Shown here piece by piece: positions 46,086-55,463 of a stretch of DNA of 64,000 bases. The notes below the pieces were generated by a model. The model saw only the letters and a program-made list of their open reading frames with translations. It did not search any database and had not been told where the DNA came from. The stretch is from Sphingomonas sp. RIT328 (GTDB lineage Bacteria > Pseudomonadota > Alphaproteobacteria > Sphingomonadales > Sphingomonadaceae). Within the stretch, counting starts at the first letter, position 1; every line of letters begins with the position of its first letter. The stretch lies in assembly GCF_000632225.1 (NCBI RefSeq), contig NZ_JFYV01000045.1, forward strand, positions 1 to 64,000. Reading direction: 5' to 3'. A program made the translations under genes and the position numbers.

Positions 46086-47528
46086 ATGTTCCTCGGCATC
46101 GATATCGGCACGTCCGGCGTCAAGGCGGTGGTGCTCGATACGCACGGCAGCGTCGTCGGTCAGGGTACTGCCGCGCTGACCGTGCAGCGGCCGCAGCCGC
46201 TCTGGTCCGAACAGGATCCGGACGCCTGGTGGCAGGCGACCACCGCCGCGGTCCAGGCGATCGACCCGGACGTGCGGCGCGCGGTACGCGGCATCGGCCT
46301 CGCCGGGCAGATGCACGGCGCGACGCTGCTCGACGCGGACGACCAGCCGCTGCGCCCGGCGATCCTGTGGAACGATGGCCGCTCCTTCGCCGAATGCGCC
46401 GAGCTCGAGGCGGCGACGCCCGATTTCCACACGGTGGGCGGCAACCTCGTCATGCCGGGCTTCACCGCGCCCAAGCTGCAATGGGTCCGCCATCACGAGC
46501 CCGAGCTGTTCGATTCCGTCGCCACCGTGCTGCTGCCCAAGGACTATGTCCGGTTGCAGATGACCGGCGACAAGGTCTCGGACCTGTCCGATTCGGCGGG
46601 CACTCTGTGGCTCGACGTCGCCGGGCGGCGCTGGAGCGAGACGCTGCTCGCCGCCACCGGCCTGACCGAGGCGCAGATGCCGACGCTGGTCGAGGGCAGC
46701 GCGGCGACCGGCCGGCTGCGGCCCGAGATCGCCGAGCTGTGGGGCATGGCCGCGGTGCCGGTCGCCGGCGGCGGCGGCGACAATGCCGCGGGCGCGGCGG
46801 GCGTCGGCGCGGTGCGCGACGGCGATGCGTTGCTGTCGCTCGGCACGTCGGGCGTGATCTTCGTCGCCACCGATCGCTTCCGCCCCAATGTCGCGGGCGC
46901 GGTCCATGCCTTCTGCCACTGCCTGCCCGACATGTGGCACCAGATGGCCGTTCACCTGTCCGCCGCCTCGTGCATCGACTGGGTTGCCAGAATCACCGGC
47001 GCGGCGGGCGCCGCGGACCTGTTCGCGCGTGCCGAGCGCGCGGGGCCGGGTGCCGGACCGGAGCTGTTCCTCCCCTATCTCTCCGGTGAGCGCACCCCGC
47101 ACAATGACGCGCAGGTCCGCGGCGCCTTCCTCCGGCTCGACAATGACACCGGTCCCGACCGGCTCGCGCAGGCGGTGCTGGAAGGCGTCGGCTTCGCGCT
47201 CGCCGACGGCCTGCGCGTGCTGCGCGACGCCGGCACGACGATCGAGCGCCTGTCGGTGATCGGCGGCGGCGCCCGCTCGCGCTACTGGGGCGAGACGCTC
47301 GCCGCGGCGATGGACGTCGAGCTCGTCTACCTCCAGGGTGGCGAGGTCGGGCCGGCACTCGGCGCCGCGCGCCTCGCCCAGCTCGCCGTCGACGGCGGCA
47401 ATCCTGCCGAGGTCTGCGCCGCGCCGCCCGTCTCGCACGTCATCACGCCCGATCCGGCGCTCGTCGAGCGCCTTGCTCCCAAAGCCGCCGCCTTCCGCGA
47501 CGCATACACCCGCATAAGGACCCTCTAA
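46086..47528 (+). CDS. xylB: Xylulokinase
   Basis: Phosphorylates D-xylulose to xylulose 5-phosphate for the pentose phosphate pathway. A 480-aa FGGY-family kinase: N-terminal [15 protein letters not shown] phosphate loop, the xylulokinase motif [13 protein letters not shown], the [10 protein letters not shown] block with a catalytic-site Asp, and the C-terminal [11 protein letters not shown]. The stop codon shares one base with the xylA start (TAATG), so the two are translationally coupled. Confidence 0.95.
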   Translation: MFLGIDIGTSGVKAVVLDTHGSVVGQGTAALTVQRPQPLWSEQDPDAWWQATTAAVQAIDPDVRRAVRGIGLAGQMHGATLLDADDQPLRPAILWNDGRSFAECAELEAATPDFHTVGGNLVMPGFTAPKLQWVRHHEPELFDSVATVLLPKDYVRLQMTGDKVSDLSDSAGTLWLDVAGRRWSETLLAATGLTEAQMPTLVEGSAATGRLRPEIAELWGMAAVPVAGGGGDNAAGAAGVGAVRDGDALLSLGTSGVIFVATDRFRPNVAGAVHAFCHCLPDMWHQMAVHLSAASCIDWVARITGAAGAADLFARAERAGPGAGPELFLPYLSGERTPHNDAQVRGAFLRLDNDTGPDRLAQAVLEGVGFALADGLRVLRDAGTTIERLSVIGGGARSRYWGETLAAAMDVELVYLQGGEVGPALGAARLAQLAVDGGNPAEVCAAPPVSHVITPDPALVERLAPKAAAFRDAYTRIRTL

Positions 47529-48835
47529 TGGCCGACTTTTTCGCCGACATCCCGCAGATCCGGTACGAAGGACCGGACAGCGACAATGAACTCGCCTACC
47601 GCTTCTACGACAAGAACCGCGTCGTGCTCGGCAAGACGATGGAAGAGCATCTGCGCTTCGCCGCCTGCTTCTGGCACACCTTCTGCTGGCCGGGTTCCGA
47701 CGTGTTCGGCGGCGGCACCTTCAACCGCCCGTGGCACCGTGGCGCCAACGACAGCGCCGCCGCGGCGGAGAAGCGCGAGGTCGCGTTCGACTTCTTCCAG
47801 AAGCTCGACGTGCCCTTCTATTGCTTCCACGACGTCGACGTGATGGCCGATGCCGCCAATGTCGGCGAGCATCGCCGCTATTTCGCCGAAGCGGTCGACC
47901 ACCTCGAAAAGCTCCAGGCCTCGTCGGGCCGCAAGCTGCTCTGGGGCACCGCCAATCTGTTCAGCCACCCGCGCTTCGCCGCCGGCGGCGCGACCAACCC
48001 CGATCCCGAAGTCTATGCCTTCGGCGCGATGCAGGTGCGCGACGCGCTCGAAGCGACGCATCGCCTCGGCGGCCAGAACTACGTCCTGTGGGGCGGCCGC
48101 GAGGGCTATGAGACGCTGCTCAACACCGACATGAAGCGCGAGCTCGACAATTTCGGCCGCTTCCTCAGCCTCGTCGTCGAGCACAAGCACAAGATCGGCT
48201 TCACCGGCACGATCCTGATCGAACCGAAGCCGCACGAGCCGACCAAGCATCAGTATGACTTCGACACCGCGACGGTCTACGGCTTCCTCAAGCGCTACGG
48301 CCTCGAGAACGAGGTGCGCGTCAACATCGAGGCGAACCACGCGACGCTGTCGGGCCACACCTTCGAGCATGAGATCGCCACCGCCGGCGCGCTCGGCATC
48401 TTCGGGTCGATCGACGCCAACCGCGGCGATCCGCAGAACGGCTGGGACACCGATCAATTCCCCAATTCGGTCGACGAGCTGACGCTGGCGATGATCGAGA
48501 TCATCCGGGCGGGCGGCTTCACCACCGGCGGGTTCAACTTCGACGCCAAGGTGCGCCGCCAGTCGATCGACGCCGTCGATCTGTTCCACGGCCATGTCGG
48601 CGGCATCGACGTCGTCGCCAAGGGCCTGCTCAACGCCGCGGCGCTGATCGAGGACGGTCGTCTCGATGCCGCCAAGGAAGAGCGCTATGCCGGCTGGACG
48701 GGTGAGTTCGGCAACAAGATCGCCGGCCTCGACCTCGCCGGCATCGCCGATCTCGCGGTCGAGCAGAACATCGATCCGCAGCCGCGCTCGGGTCGTCAGG
48801 AGCGGCTGGAGAATCTGATCAACCGCTTCCGCTAA
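47528..48835 (+). CDS. xylA: Xylose isomerase
   Basis: Converts D-xylose to D-xylulose in the cytoplasm. A 435-aa class II isomerase: [10 protein letters not shown] carries the catalytic His/Asp pair, [14 protein letters not shown] and [16 protein letters not shown] the metal-binding Glu and His residues, [17 protein letters not shown] the second metal site, and FDAKVRRQS the conserved C-terminal Asp/Lys. Length and start are normal for the class. It ends before a strong hairpin, so it closes the operon. Confidence 0.97.
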   Translation: MADFFADIPQIRYEGPDSDNELAYRFYDKNRVVLGKTMEEHLRFAACFWHTFCWPGSDVFGGGTFNRPWHRGANDSAAAAEKREVAFDFFQKLDVPFYCFHDVDVMADAANVGEHRRYFAEAVDHLEKLQASSGRKLLWGTANLFSHPRFAAGGATNPDPEVYAFGAMQVRDALEATHRLGGQNYVLWGGREGYETLLNTDMKRELDNFGRFLSLVVEHKHKIGFTGTILIEPKPHEPTKHQYDFDTATVYGFLKRYGLENEVRVNIEANHATLSGHTFEHEIATAGALGIFGSIDANRGDPQNGWDTDQFPNSVDELTLAMIEIIRAGGFTTGGFNFDAKVRRQSIDAVDLFHGHVGGIDVVAKGLLNAAALIEDGRLDAAKEERYAGWTGEFGNKIAGLDLAGIADLAVEQNIDPQPRSGRQERLENLINRFR

Positions 48836-48871
48836 GAGAAGGGGGCGGGGCGTTCGTCGCCCTGCCCGCGC

Positions 48872-48915
48872 CGCTTGCCCGTCAGGCCGGCCATGCCGCG
48901 CCTGACGGGCAAGCG
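48872..48915 (+). terminator. Strong hairpin after xylA
   Basis: A perfect 16-bp stem (CGCTTGCCCGTCAGGC / GCCTGACGGGCAAGCG) with a 12-base loop lies 36 bases past the xylA stop. No U-run follows, but the stem is the longest perfect one in the window and probably ends or stabilises the xylBA message. Confidence 0.65.
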
Positions 48916-49039
48916 CACCGAGGTCGCCGCCACGCCGATCAGCGGCGCACGCCCGCGGGACCGCATACCGACACCGGCGCCCCCAAGGGTCGCCATCCGG
49001 GACGCCGCAGACGGTGACCGGCGATTTGGGAGGATGACG

Positions 49040-49918
49040 ATGCGCCGAGCCTTTGCCCTCGCCGCGCTGCTCGCGACCGCGCCGCTACCGGCGCAGGATC
49101 CCGCGCCGCAGCCGCCGCCGCACTATACCACGATCCCGCTCTGGCCGGACGGTGCCCCCGGTGTCACCACGCGTCGCCGCGAGCCGGAGGTCGGCCGCGA
49201 CTATTGGGTGCGCAACATCCACGATCCCTCGCTGATCGCCTTTCCTGCCGATGCGAAGAAGCGCAACGGCGCGGCGATCGTCATCATGCCCGGCGGCGGC
49301 CATAAATTGCTCGTCTGGACCAACGAGGGCACCAAGGTCGCCACCGCGCTCAACCGCATGGGCATCACCGCCTTCGTGCTCAAATACCGGCTCGCCAACG
49401 AACCGGGCTCGACCTATTCGGTCGAGGGCGACGCCGCCGACGATGCGCGCCGCGCGATCCGCTGGGTCCGCGCGCATGCCGCCGATTACGGCATCGACCC
49501 GGCTCGAGTCGGCGCGATGGGCTTTTCCGCGGGCGGCGAGCTCGTCTCGCAGATCGCCGACAATCCCGAGCCCGCCGGTCGCCCGGTGCGCGACGCGATC
49601 GACCGGCTGCCCGCGCGGCCCGACTTCCAGGTGCTCGTCTTCCCGGGACCGCGCGGCATTCCCGCCAAAGCGATCGCCGCCGCGCCGCCCGCCTTCCTCG
49701 TCGCCGGCAGCCGCGATGCCTGCTGCGCCGCGCCGTCGGTCGCGCTGTACGAGCAGTTGCGCAAGGCCGGCGTCTCTGCCGAGCTGCACATGTACGCCGA
49801 CAGCGATCACGCCTTCAATCTCGACGAGTCGGACCGGATCTCGATCCTGCACTGGCCCGACCGGTTGAACGACTGGCTTGCCGACAGTGGCTGGCTGTCG
49901 CCACGCACCGCCAAATAA
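49040..49918 (+). CDS. Secreted alpha/beta-hydrolase esterase (xylan esterase type)
   Basis: A 292-aa exported hydrolase. Signal peptide MRRAFALAALLATAPLPAQ, oxyanion motif MPGGGH, nucleophile Ser163 in GFSAGGE and a C-terminal DSDHAFN with the catalytic His. This is the BD-FAE / acetyl esterase pattern seen in xylan loci. The ATG at 49040 follows GGGAGG by 6 bases; an ATG two codons earlier abuts the ribosome site, and the open frame before that is low complexity. First of two similar esterases. Confidence 0.82.
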   Translation: MRRAFALAALLATAPLPAQDPAPQPPPHYTTIPLWPDGAPGVTTRRREPEVGRDYWVRNIHDPSLIAFPADAKKRNGAAIVIMPGGGHKLLVWTNEGTKVATALNRMGITAFVLKYRLANEPGSTYSVEGDAADDARRAIRWVRAHAADYGIDPARVGAMGFSAGGELVSQIADNPEPAGRPVRDAIDRLPARPDFQVLVFPGPRGIPAKAIAAAPPAFLVAGSRDACCAAPSVALYEQLRKAGVSAELHMYADSDHAFNLDESDRISILHWPDRLNDWLADSGWLSPRTAK

Positions 49919-49942
49919 TCTAAATCATCGGGAGAGAGACGC

Positions 49943-50905
49943 ATGACGAAACGACTCCACGCCTTCGCCATCGCGCAATTGCTGCGCCCCCTCGCCATCG
50001 CCGGCACCGCGTGCGCGGCCGCGACGCTGCTCGCCGCGCCCGCGGCGGCGCAGGACGACAAGATGGTGCCGATCGCCATTCCGGCGCAGCCCAACGCGAT
50101 CACGCTCGCCACCGGCAAGCTGCCCGGCAATCCCGCGCCCGAGGCATGGCATCGCCAATATGGCAGCGTCTTCGCGCGCAACGTCACCGTCGCGACGCTC
50201 ACCCCCTTCCTGCCCGATCCCGGCAAGGCGAGCGGGGCGGCGGTGATCGTCGCGCCCGGCGGCGGCTTCCGCACGCTGTCGATGGAGAATGAGGGCTGGG
50301 ACGTGGCGCGCGCGCTCGCCGCCAAGGGCGTCGCCGCCTTTGTGCTCAAATACCGGCTCAACCCGACGCCGGCTGACATGCCCGGCTTCGAACGGTCGAT
50401 GACGGCGATGTTCACCCCCGGCGCCCGCCCGCCGCGGCCCAACGCCGGCGCGATGGCGGCGACCCTCGCGCCGCAGATCGCCGATGCGCGCGCCGCCTTC
50501 GCGCTGGTCCGCCAGCGGGCCGGTGAGTGGCATGTCGATGCCGACCGGATCGGCATGATCGGCTTTTCCGCCGGCGCGATGCTGACGATGGCGACGACGC
50601 TCGACGGCGGCGACGCCAAGCCCGCCTTCATCGGCAACATCTACGGCCCGCTCGCCGCGGTCACCGTGCCCGCCGACGCGCCGCCGATGTTCGTCGCGCT
50701 CGCCGCCGACGATCCCTTCTTCGGCAACGGCGGCTTCGGCCTGATCGACAGCTGGCGCACCGCCAAGCGGCCGGTCGAATTCCATCTGTTCGAACAGGGC
50801 GGCCACGGCTTCGGCATGTATCCCAAGACGACGACGAGCACCGGCTGGTTCGACGAATTCGCCCGCTGGATGGATATGCACGGCTGGCTCAAGCCGCGCG
50901 GCTGA
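49943..50905 (+). CDS. Secreted alpha/beta-hydrolase esterase, paralogue of the upstream gene
   Basis: A 320-aa exported hydrolase with the same order of motifs as its neighbour: signal peptide ending at APAAAQ, APGGGF oxyanion motif, nucleophile Ser209 in GFSAGAM and GGHGFGMYPK with the catalytic His. Residues 150-175 form an extra Pro-rich loop absent from the neighbour. It starts 24 bp after it with GGGAGAG upstream. Likely removes acetyl or feruloyl groups from xylan fragments. Confidence 0.84.
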   Translation: MTKRLHAFAIAQLLRPLAIAGTACAAATLLAAPAAAQDDKMVPIAIPAQPNAITLATGKLPGNPAPEAWHRQYGSVFARNVTVATLTPFLPDPGKASGAAVIVAPGGGFRTLSMENEGWDVARALAAKGVAAFVLKYRLNPTPADMPGFERSMTAMFTPGARPPRPNAGAMAATLAPQIADARAAFALVRQRAGEWHVDADRIGMIGFSAGAMLTMATTLDGGDAKPAFIGNIYGPLAAVTVPADAPPMFVALAADDPFFGNGGFGLIDSWRTAKRPVEFHLFEQGGHGFGMYPKTTTSTGWFDEFARWMDMHGWLKPRG

Positions 50906-50909
50906 ACGA

Positions 50910-50938
50910 CGGCGGGGCGGATCGCATCCGCCCCGCCG
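50910..50938 (+). terminator. GC-rich hairpin after the esterase pair
   Basis: CGGCGGGGCGGAT pairs perfectly with ATCCGCCCCGCCG around a 3-base loop, immediately after the second esterase stop. It marks the right edge of the polysaccharide locus. There is no U-run. Confidence 0.7.
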
Positions 50939-51013
50939 GGCTGCAACGAAGACCCGCGACGGCCGGATAAAAGATGGTTAAGGATGCGCCCTTCGTGACG
51001 AGAGGGATCGCGG

Positions 51014-52015
51014 GTGCAGACCGGTGCAGTGTCCGTCGCCATGGCGACCTTCAATGGCGAGCGGTTCCTCGCCGAGCAATTGCGCTCGCTGGCGCAGCAG
51101 GATCACCTTCCCGCCGAACTCGTCATCTGTGACGATCAGTCGACCGATCGCACCGCGGCGATCATCGCGGACTTTGCGCGCACCGCCCCCTTCCCCGTCC
51201 GCTTCCATCGCAACGAGACGCGGCTGCGCTTCTCCGACAATTTCATGAAGGCGATCGCGCTGTGCGAGAGCGACCATATCGCCTTCTGCGATCAGGACGA
51301 CGTCTGGCTGCCGGGCAAGATCGCCCGGTCGCTGGCAGCGATGACGGCGACGGGCGCGCTGATGTGCTCGCATCGCGTCGAGCTGATCGACGAGGCGGGC
51401 GCGCGGATCGGCACCTCGACCAACCTTTCGCGCCGTGCGCTGCTGGAGGGTGCGGGCTTCGAGCCGTGGGGCGTCTTCCTCGGCTTCACCTGCACGATCG
51501 ATCGCCGGTTGCTGCATCTGATCGATCCGGCGATGCGGCCGCACGACCTGATCGAATATGAGCGGCCGATGTCGCACGATCGCTGGTTCTACCTCGTCGC
51601 CGGCCTGTTCGGCAGCCTCTGCTATATCGACGAGCCGCTCGCGCTCTATCGCCAGCATGGCGCCAATGTCTTCGGCCGCACCCGCACGACGAAACTCCAT
51701 GGCCTCGCCAAGGCAGTGCGCAAATATCCGGCCTATATCCGGCAACGGGGGCGCATCGCCGCCGAGACCGCCAGCCTGCTGGCGCGGGTGCGCGATGCGA
51801 TCGCCTCGCCCGAGTTCGACGGCGCGGCGGAGCGCTGGTCGGGCGTCGCCGAATTCTATGCCGTGCGCGAGGCGGTCTTCAGCCAGCGGGCCCCGCTCAC
51901 GCGGCTGCGGCGGCTGTTCGCCGCCTATCGGCGCCAGCTCTACAGCCGCGGCTGGGGACGCGGCGGGCGGTCGCTGATCGTGCAGGATGCCATCGCCGCG
52001 ATCATCGCGCGTTAG
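51014..52015 (+). CDS. Family 2 glycosyltransferase
   Basis: A 333-aa cytoplasmic GT-A glycosyltransferase, probably for surface polysaccharide. The N-terminal VSVAMATFNGERFLAEQLRSL and LVICDDQSTDRT are typical of GT2, and FCDQDDVWLPGK supplies the metal-binding Asp motif (QDD in place of DxD). The start is a GTG at 51014 with GAGAGGG upstream; no ATG fits before the first beta strand. Donor and acceptor are unknown. It lies past the hairpin that ends the xylan locus and is probably unrelated to it. Confidence 0.88.
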   Translation: MQTGAVSVAMATFNGERFLAEQLRSLAQQDHLPAELVICDDQSTDRTAAIIADFARTAPFPVRFHRNETRLRFSDNFMKAIALCESDHIAFCDQDDVWLPGKIARSLAAMTATGALMCSHRVELIDEAGARIGTSTNLSRRALLEGAGFEPWGVFLGFTCTIDRRLLHLIDPAMRPHDLIEYERPMSHDRWFYLVAGLFGSLCYIDEPLALYRQHGANVFGRTRTTKLHGLAKAVRKYPAYIRQRGRIAAETASLLARVRDAIASPEFDGAAERWSGVAEFYAVREAVFSQRAPLTRLRRLFAAYRRQLYSRGWGRGGRSLIVQDAIAAIIAR

Positions 52016-52061
52016 CCCCGCCGGGTGGACGCGCCGAGCCGGGCACCCTAGGGGCGCGGCC

Positions 52062-52469
52062 ATGACAGGCTTCTCCCAGGCGCGCCTCGCGCCGATCACG
52101 CGGCTGCTGTTCTGGGCCGCCCTCGTCTTCGCGCTGGTCATGGCGCTGTCGCCGAAGCCGCCGATCACCGTCACGATGGTCGACAAATGGCAGCATATGT
52201 CGGCCTTCGGCACGCTGACGGTCTTCGCCTGCGCCGGCTGGCCGCAGGCGCGGCTGCTGCGCATCGCCGAGCGGCTGAGCTTCCTCGGCGCGATGATCGA
52301 ACTGGTCCAGTCAATCCCGATACTGCACCGCGACTGCGACATCATGGACTGGATCGCCGATACGGCGATCATCCTCGGCGTGGTCGCGGTGGTGGCGCTG
52401 GCGCGGCGCGGGCAGGCGCGGATTTTGTCACTGCGGCAAGATAGCTTTGTCACACAGGCCGTTCCGTGA
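52062..52469 (+). CDS. VanZ-like membrane protein
   Basis: A 135-aa protein with about four hydrophobic segments and the VanZ-family features DKWQHMSAFG and the distal HRDCDIMDWIADTAIILG. VanZ-like proteins are small membrane proteins of uncertain role. I start at the ATG at 52062. The last 15 codons overlap repeated TTTGTCAC motifs that could be the end of the adjacent mobile element, so the C-terminus (about RILSLRQDSFVTQAVP) may be encoded by transposon sequence. Confidence 0.78.
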   Translation: MTGFSQARLAPITRLLFWAALVFALVMALSPKPPITVTMVDKWQHMSAFGTLTVFACAGWPQARLLRIAERLSFLGAMIELVQSIPILHRDCDIMDWIADTAIILGVVAVVALARRGQARILSLRQDSFVTQAVP

Positions 52470-52617
52470 CCTGAGCGACTAAGACGTCGGCGAACATTGT
52501 TCGTCTCGTTCGCTTGCGCAATCTCGCGTGGTATCGGCGCGCGACGAGATCGACGAGATCTCAGGTTCGTCGATGCTGCCATGAGCAGCCCTGAAGATCT
52601 CAAAAAGAACGGTCGGC
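52425..52617. other. Junction between VanZ gene and Tn7-like element, candidate left end
   Basis: TTTGTCAC occurs at 52424-52431 and 52446-52453, 22 bases apart, the second facing GTGAC at 52465 to form an inverted pair. Tn7-like ends begin with TGT and carry several TnsB sites of about 20 bp, so TGTCACTGCGG at 52426 could be the end. Further in are CGAACATTGTTCG (52491-52503) and GACGAGATC twice in tandem (52542-52559). No matching opposite end was found, so the assignment is tentative. Confidence 0.35.
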
Positions 52618-54471
52618 TCAGGTCTCTTCGTAGACGACGGGGTCCACGAGATCGCGTTCCAGAAGGGATTGGCGGCTCCACCCCCCTCGGCACGTCGGGA
52701 GTCCGGACCGGCTCAGGACCGCAAGCGCGTAGCCGGCCGCCCACTCGTTTCTGGCGGCCACTTCGCCGAGGAAGGCGACCGTTGCCGCCAGCGAACGCAG
52801 CGCGCCGCGGTCGACGCGGTCGCCGCGCCCACCTCTGCTTTGCACGAACTCGTGCCCCCCCAGGGCATGTACCGTGGTGGCGAAACGAGTCCCGAGCACG
52901 TCCTGGGCGTCACGGAGTGAGACGTGCTGGAGGCGCAGTGGGTCTGAGGACATGTCTGGAAACGGTATGCGAAGTCTCGGCAGCCGGCGGGGGTCCACCC
53001 ATGCATCTCTCAACGACATGCTTTCGGAAAGATGGAACGGGAGTGAACCATTCAGCACCAGCTCCACGACAGGACCCCAGGGCCTCTCGCCGGCACGGCG
53101 GGCGAAGAGCTTGCGCAGCTTCACGTAATCCGACGGCACCCTCGTGGAGGACGCGGCTGCCTGCAAGGCCGCCTGGAGGCGGTTCAGGGACGACCGCTCT
53201 ATCTGCCTTCCCCGAAGGACGCTCACTCCGACGGCCTCCTCCACGACCAGTCGGTCCGCGCGTGCAAGCTGCCCTATCGCGTAGACCGGGACGTCGAGAC
53301 GGCTCGCCACGGTTCCGACGGGCATTGTGCCGTCGAGCCTTGCACGAAGGGCATCGACGTCTTCCGCGTCGTAGCGCGCTCGCACCCGCATGCGGCTCGG
53401 CAGGATCTCGCACCGAACCGCCTGCCTCTCGCGAAGCATCGTGAGCTGGGCCGACGACGTCAGAAGACGCCTGTTCGCTTCCGCCGTGGTGTAGTATCGC
53501 CACTTTCCGGCGCAAACGTGCACGGTCCGGCCGTCCAGATCGGGCAGCGCGTGTTCAAGGAGCCTGCCGGCCTCGCTTCCGGGAACGCCTCCCACCCAGC
53601 GCATTGCCCGTCGAAGGAACGCATAGGCATCCGGGTCGTCCGTCATCGCCTGCGCTCGTTCCTGAAAGCGGGCCTGGATGGCCTCCGGCCAACCGGACAG
53701 AAGGCGCATTCCCTCGCAGACGATCTCGGCGATCCGCTGCGGCTCCCCCTTCAAGGGAACTTCGAGCGGCCTCGCGTGACTGGTCGTCGTCAGGCAGGTC
53801 GCGGCTCGGGTCGCGACCGCGACGAGCGCGGTCCGCGAGAACCCGCGCAGGAACGGAGGCAGCGCAGCAACGGCCGTCGCCGCGACGGCACGGTTTCGAG
53901 CCATGAGCGCCGCGAACCTTCGGTAGTCCGAAGCCTTGGCGATGGGCAGCCCTGGTTCGCTGGATGGCGGCACGGGCTCTCCGCACGTCTCGCACGCTCC
54001 GATCCCTCGGGTGTGCCGCCAACCGAGCGGCCCGCACGTGGGACATGCCTCGACCAGCCGTTCCAGGCTTTCCGGACAATAGGGAAGCATCGTATTCAGC
54101 CAGGCGCTGCGGTGATACGCTTTGTCCCGCAGCGCCAGCGGCCCGATACGTCGGATCCGCCAGTTGAAGGATCCGCGCGGCATGATGAGGTTGGTATCGA
54201 CACCCACGCTGCGTCCGTCGGATGTCATGACTAGCGAAGCTAGCCTCGCAACGTCCGTGCGCATGACGGTCGCGAGCCGCTCCAGCGTCTCCGAGGAGGC
54301 CACTTGAATGTCTCCGGGTCTCGTCATCCGCAGTCCGGCGCCCTCCAGCCCGCTGACGACGTGACGGAGGCGGGTTTCCCGGCATGCCGCCGCGAAGGCT
54401 CCGACGAGGCTCTCGTCGCTTTCGGGATGGTAGGGGAAGCGCAGACGCTTGAGCGCAGCTTCCTTTTTCAT
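52618..54471 (-). CDS. tniQ: TniQ/TnsD-family target-selection protein
   Basis: A 617-aa TniQ-domain protein, the target-choosing subunit of Tn7-like transposition. The N-terminus FPYHPESDESLVGAF matches the TniQ opening, and a zinc ribbon follows with Cys143, Cys146, Cys160 and Cys163 (EACPTCG and ACETCG). The C-terminal 450 residues are larger than in minimal TniQ (about 400 aa total) and nearer to TnsD (508 aa), so they may bind a specific attachment site. I start at the ATG at 54471, 5 bases after GGAGG; it overlaps the tnsC stop as ATGA. It is closest to the element's left edge. Confidence 0.85.
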   Translation of the reverse strand: MKKEAALKRLRFPYHPESDESLVGAFAAACRETRLRHVVSGLEGAGLRMTRPGDIQVASSETLERLATVMRTDVARLASLVMTSDGRSVGVDTNLIMPRGSFNWRIRRIGPLALRDKAYHRSAWLNTMLPYCPESLERLVEACPTCGPLGWRHTRGIGACETCGEPVPPSSEPGLPIAKASDYRRFAALMARNRAVAATAVAALPPFLRGFSRTALVAVATRAATCLTTTSHARPLEVPLKGEPQRIAEIVCEGMRLLSGWPEAIQARFQERAQAMTDDPDAYAFLRRAMRWVGGVPGSEAGRLLEHALPDLDGRTVHVCAGKWRYYTTAEANRRLLTSSAQLTMLRERQAVRCEILPSRMRVRARYDAEDVDALRARLDGTMPVGTVASRLDVPVYAIGQLARADRLVVEEAVGVSVLRGRQIERSSLNRLQAALQAAASSTRVPSDYVKLRKLFARRAGERPWGPVVELVLNGSLPFHLSESMSLRDAWVDPRRLPRLRIPFPDMSSDPLRLQHVSLRDAQDVLGTRFATTVHALGGHEFVQSRGGRGDRVDRGALRSLAATVAFLGEVAARNEWAAGYALAVLSRSGLPTCRGGWSRQSLLERDLVDPVVYEET

Positions 54472-55463
54472 CGCATCCTCCTTGAGAAGGGATCGCGGGC
54501 AATCCACCCGAGGCCGATGGCGTAGTCGCGGGTGGCGACGCTGAGATCGTGTGGCTCGATCACAGGGGAGCCTCGCCGAAGCGCGTGCTGCGCCGCTTCG
54601 CCAACCAGACGGCACACGCGTCCGACGTGTCCGCCGCTGACTTGCGCTAGGGGAGTCCTTATTCCCGGTCTGCCTAGGCCGCTTACCCGGTCCATGATGC
54701 CGGACGCCGCCAGGACCGTGTCCAGCGCGTCGCAGAATTTAAGGAACAGCTTCTGGTCGGTTCCCGGCCGCGCGAAATCCAGCGGCTTCAGGGCCAGCGG
54801 CGTTCCAAGCCTCACCGCGAACGTCGGGTTCTTGGCGAAGAAGCTCTTGGCCTTTTCGTCCCCGATGAGGATGAGCGGGAGGACGCCGCGGTTGAGGAAG
54901 GTCTTCAGCCGGTCGGTGACCTGGTCCGCGTTCGTCGTCTTCCGATCGAGATGCTGGGCTTCGTCGCCGACGAGCGCCTCCACGCCGAGCCGGCGCGACA
55001 GGGTGACGATGCGATCCTCGAGATCGTCCGTCGTGGAGCGCGTGTCGTTCCAATGCTCATCCTTCAGCTTGAAGAGGACCTGGCGGTAGAACGAGGCGAT
55101 GGTGGTCGTCTTGTCGAGCTCGACGCAGACGATCTGGTAGGGGTTGGGCGACTGTCCCGCGTCCCGCCGCCTCGTCGCGGCCGTCTCGACGAGACGCTCG
55201 ATCATTCGGGACTTGCCGGCCCCGGAATGCTCCGAAAGACCACGTCCGTCGATCGGCCTCCCGAGCAGCGGAAGCATTGACAGGCTGTAGTCGAGAAGCT
55301 GATCGATCACGTCGCGTTGCGGCGCGTGCTCGATGTAGTTGCTCTTGAGGAACGGAGTGACCGCGGCGGCTCGGACGGCGCGCGTCCGATCGCCGAAGAC
55401 CGGTCGCGGATCGCCATGTCGGGGCGTCGGCGGGACACCATAGGGATCGGGGGAGGATTTCAT
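54468..55463 (-). CDS. tnsC: TnsC/TniB-family AAA+ ATPase
   Basis: A 331-aa regulator ATPase that links the target-selector TniQ to the TnsA/TnsB transposase. The Walker A region is SEHSGAGKS with Lys84 and Ser85; the usual first Gly is Glu here. Walker B is LVGDEAQHLD with Asp167 and Glu168, and a sensor-like LILIGDEKAKSFF follows. The N-terminal FLKSNYIEHAPQRDVIDQL precedes the ATPase core as in TniB. The start is the ATG at 55463, 6 bases after AAGGAGA. It overlaps both neighbours by ATGA. Confidence 0.9.
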   Translation of the reverse strand: MKSSPDPYGVPPTPRHGDPRPVFGDRTRAVRAAAVTPFLKSNYIEHAPQRDVIDQLLDYSLSMLPLLGRPIDGRGLSEHSGAGKSRMIERLVETAATRRRDAGQSPNPYQIVCVELDKTTTIASFYRQVLFKLKDEHWNDTRSTTDDLEDRIVTLSRRLGVEALVGDEAQHLDRKTTNADQVTDRLKTFLNRGVLPLILIGDEKAKSFFAKNPTFAVRLGTPLALKPLDFARPGTDQKLFLKFCDALDTVLAASGIMDRVSGLGRPGIRTPLAQVSGGHVGRVCRLVGEAAQHALRRGSPVIEPHDLSVATRDYAIGLGWIARDPFSRRMR

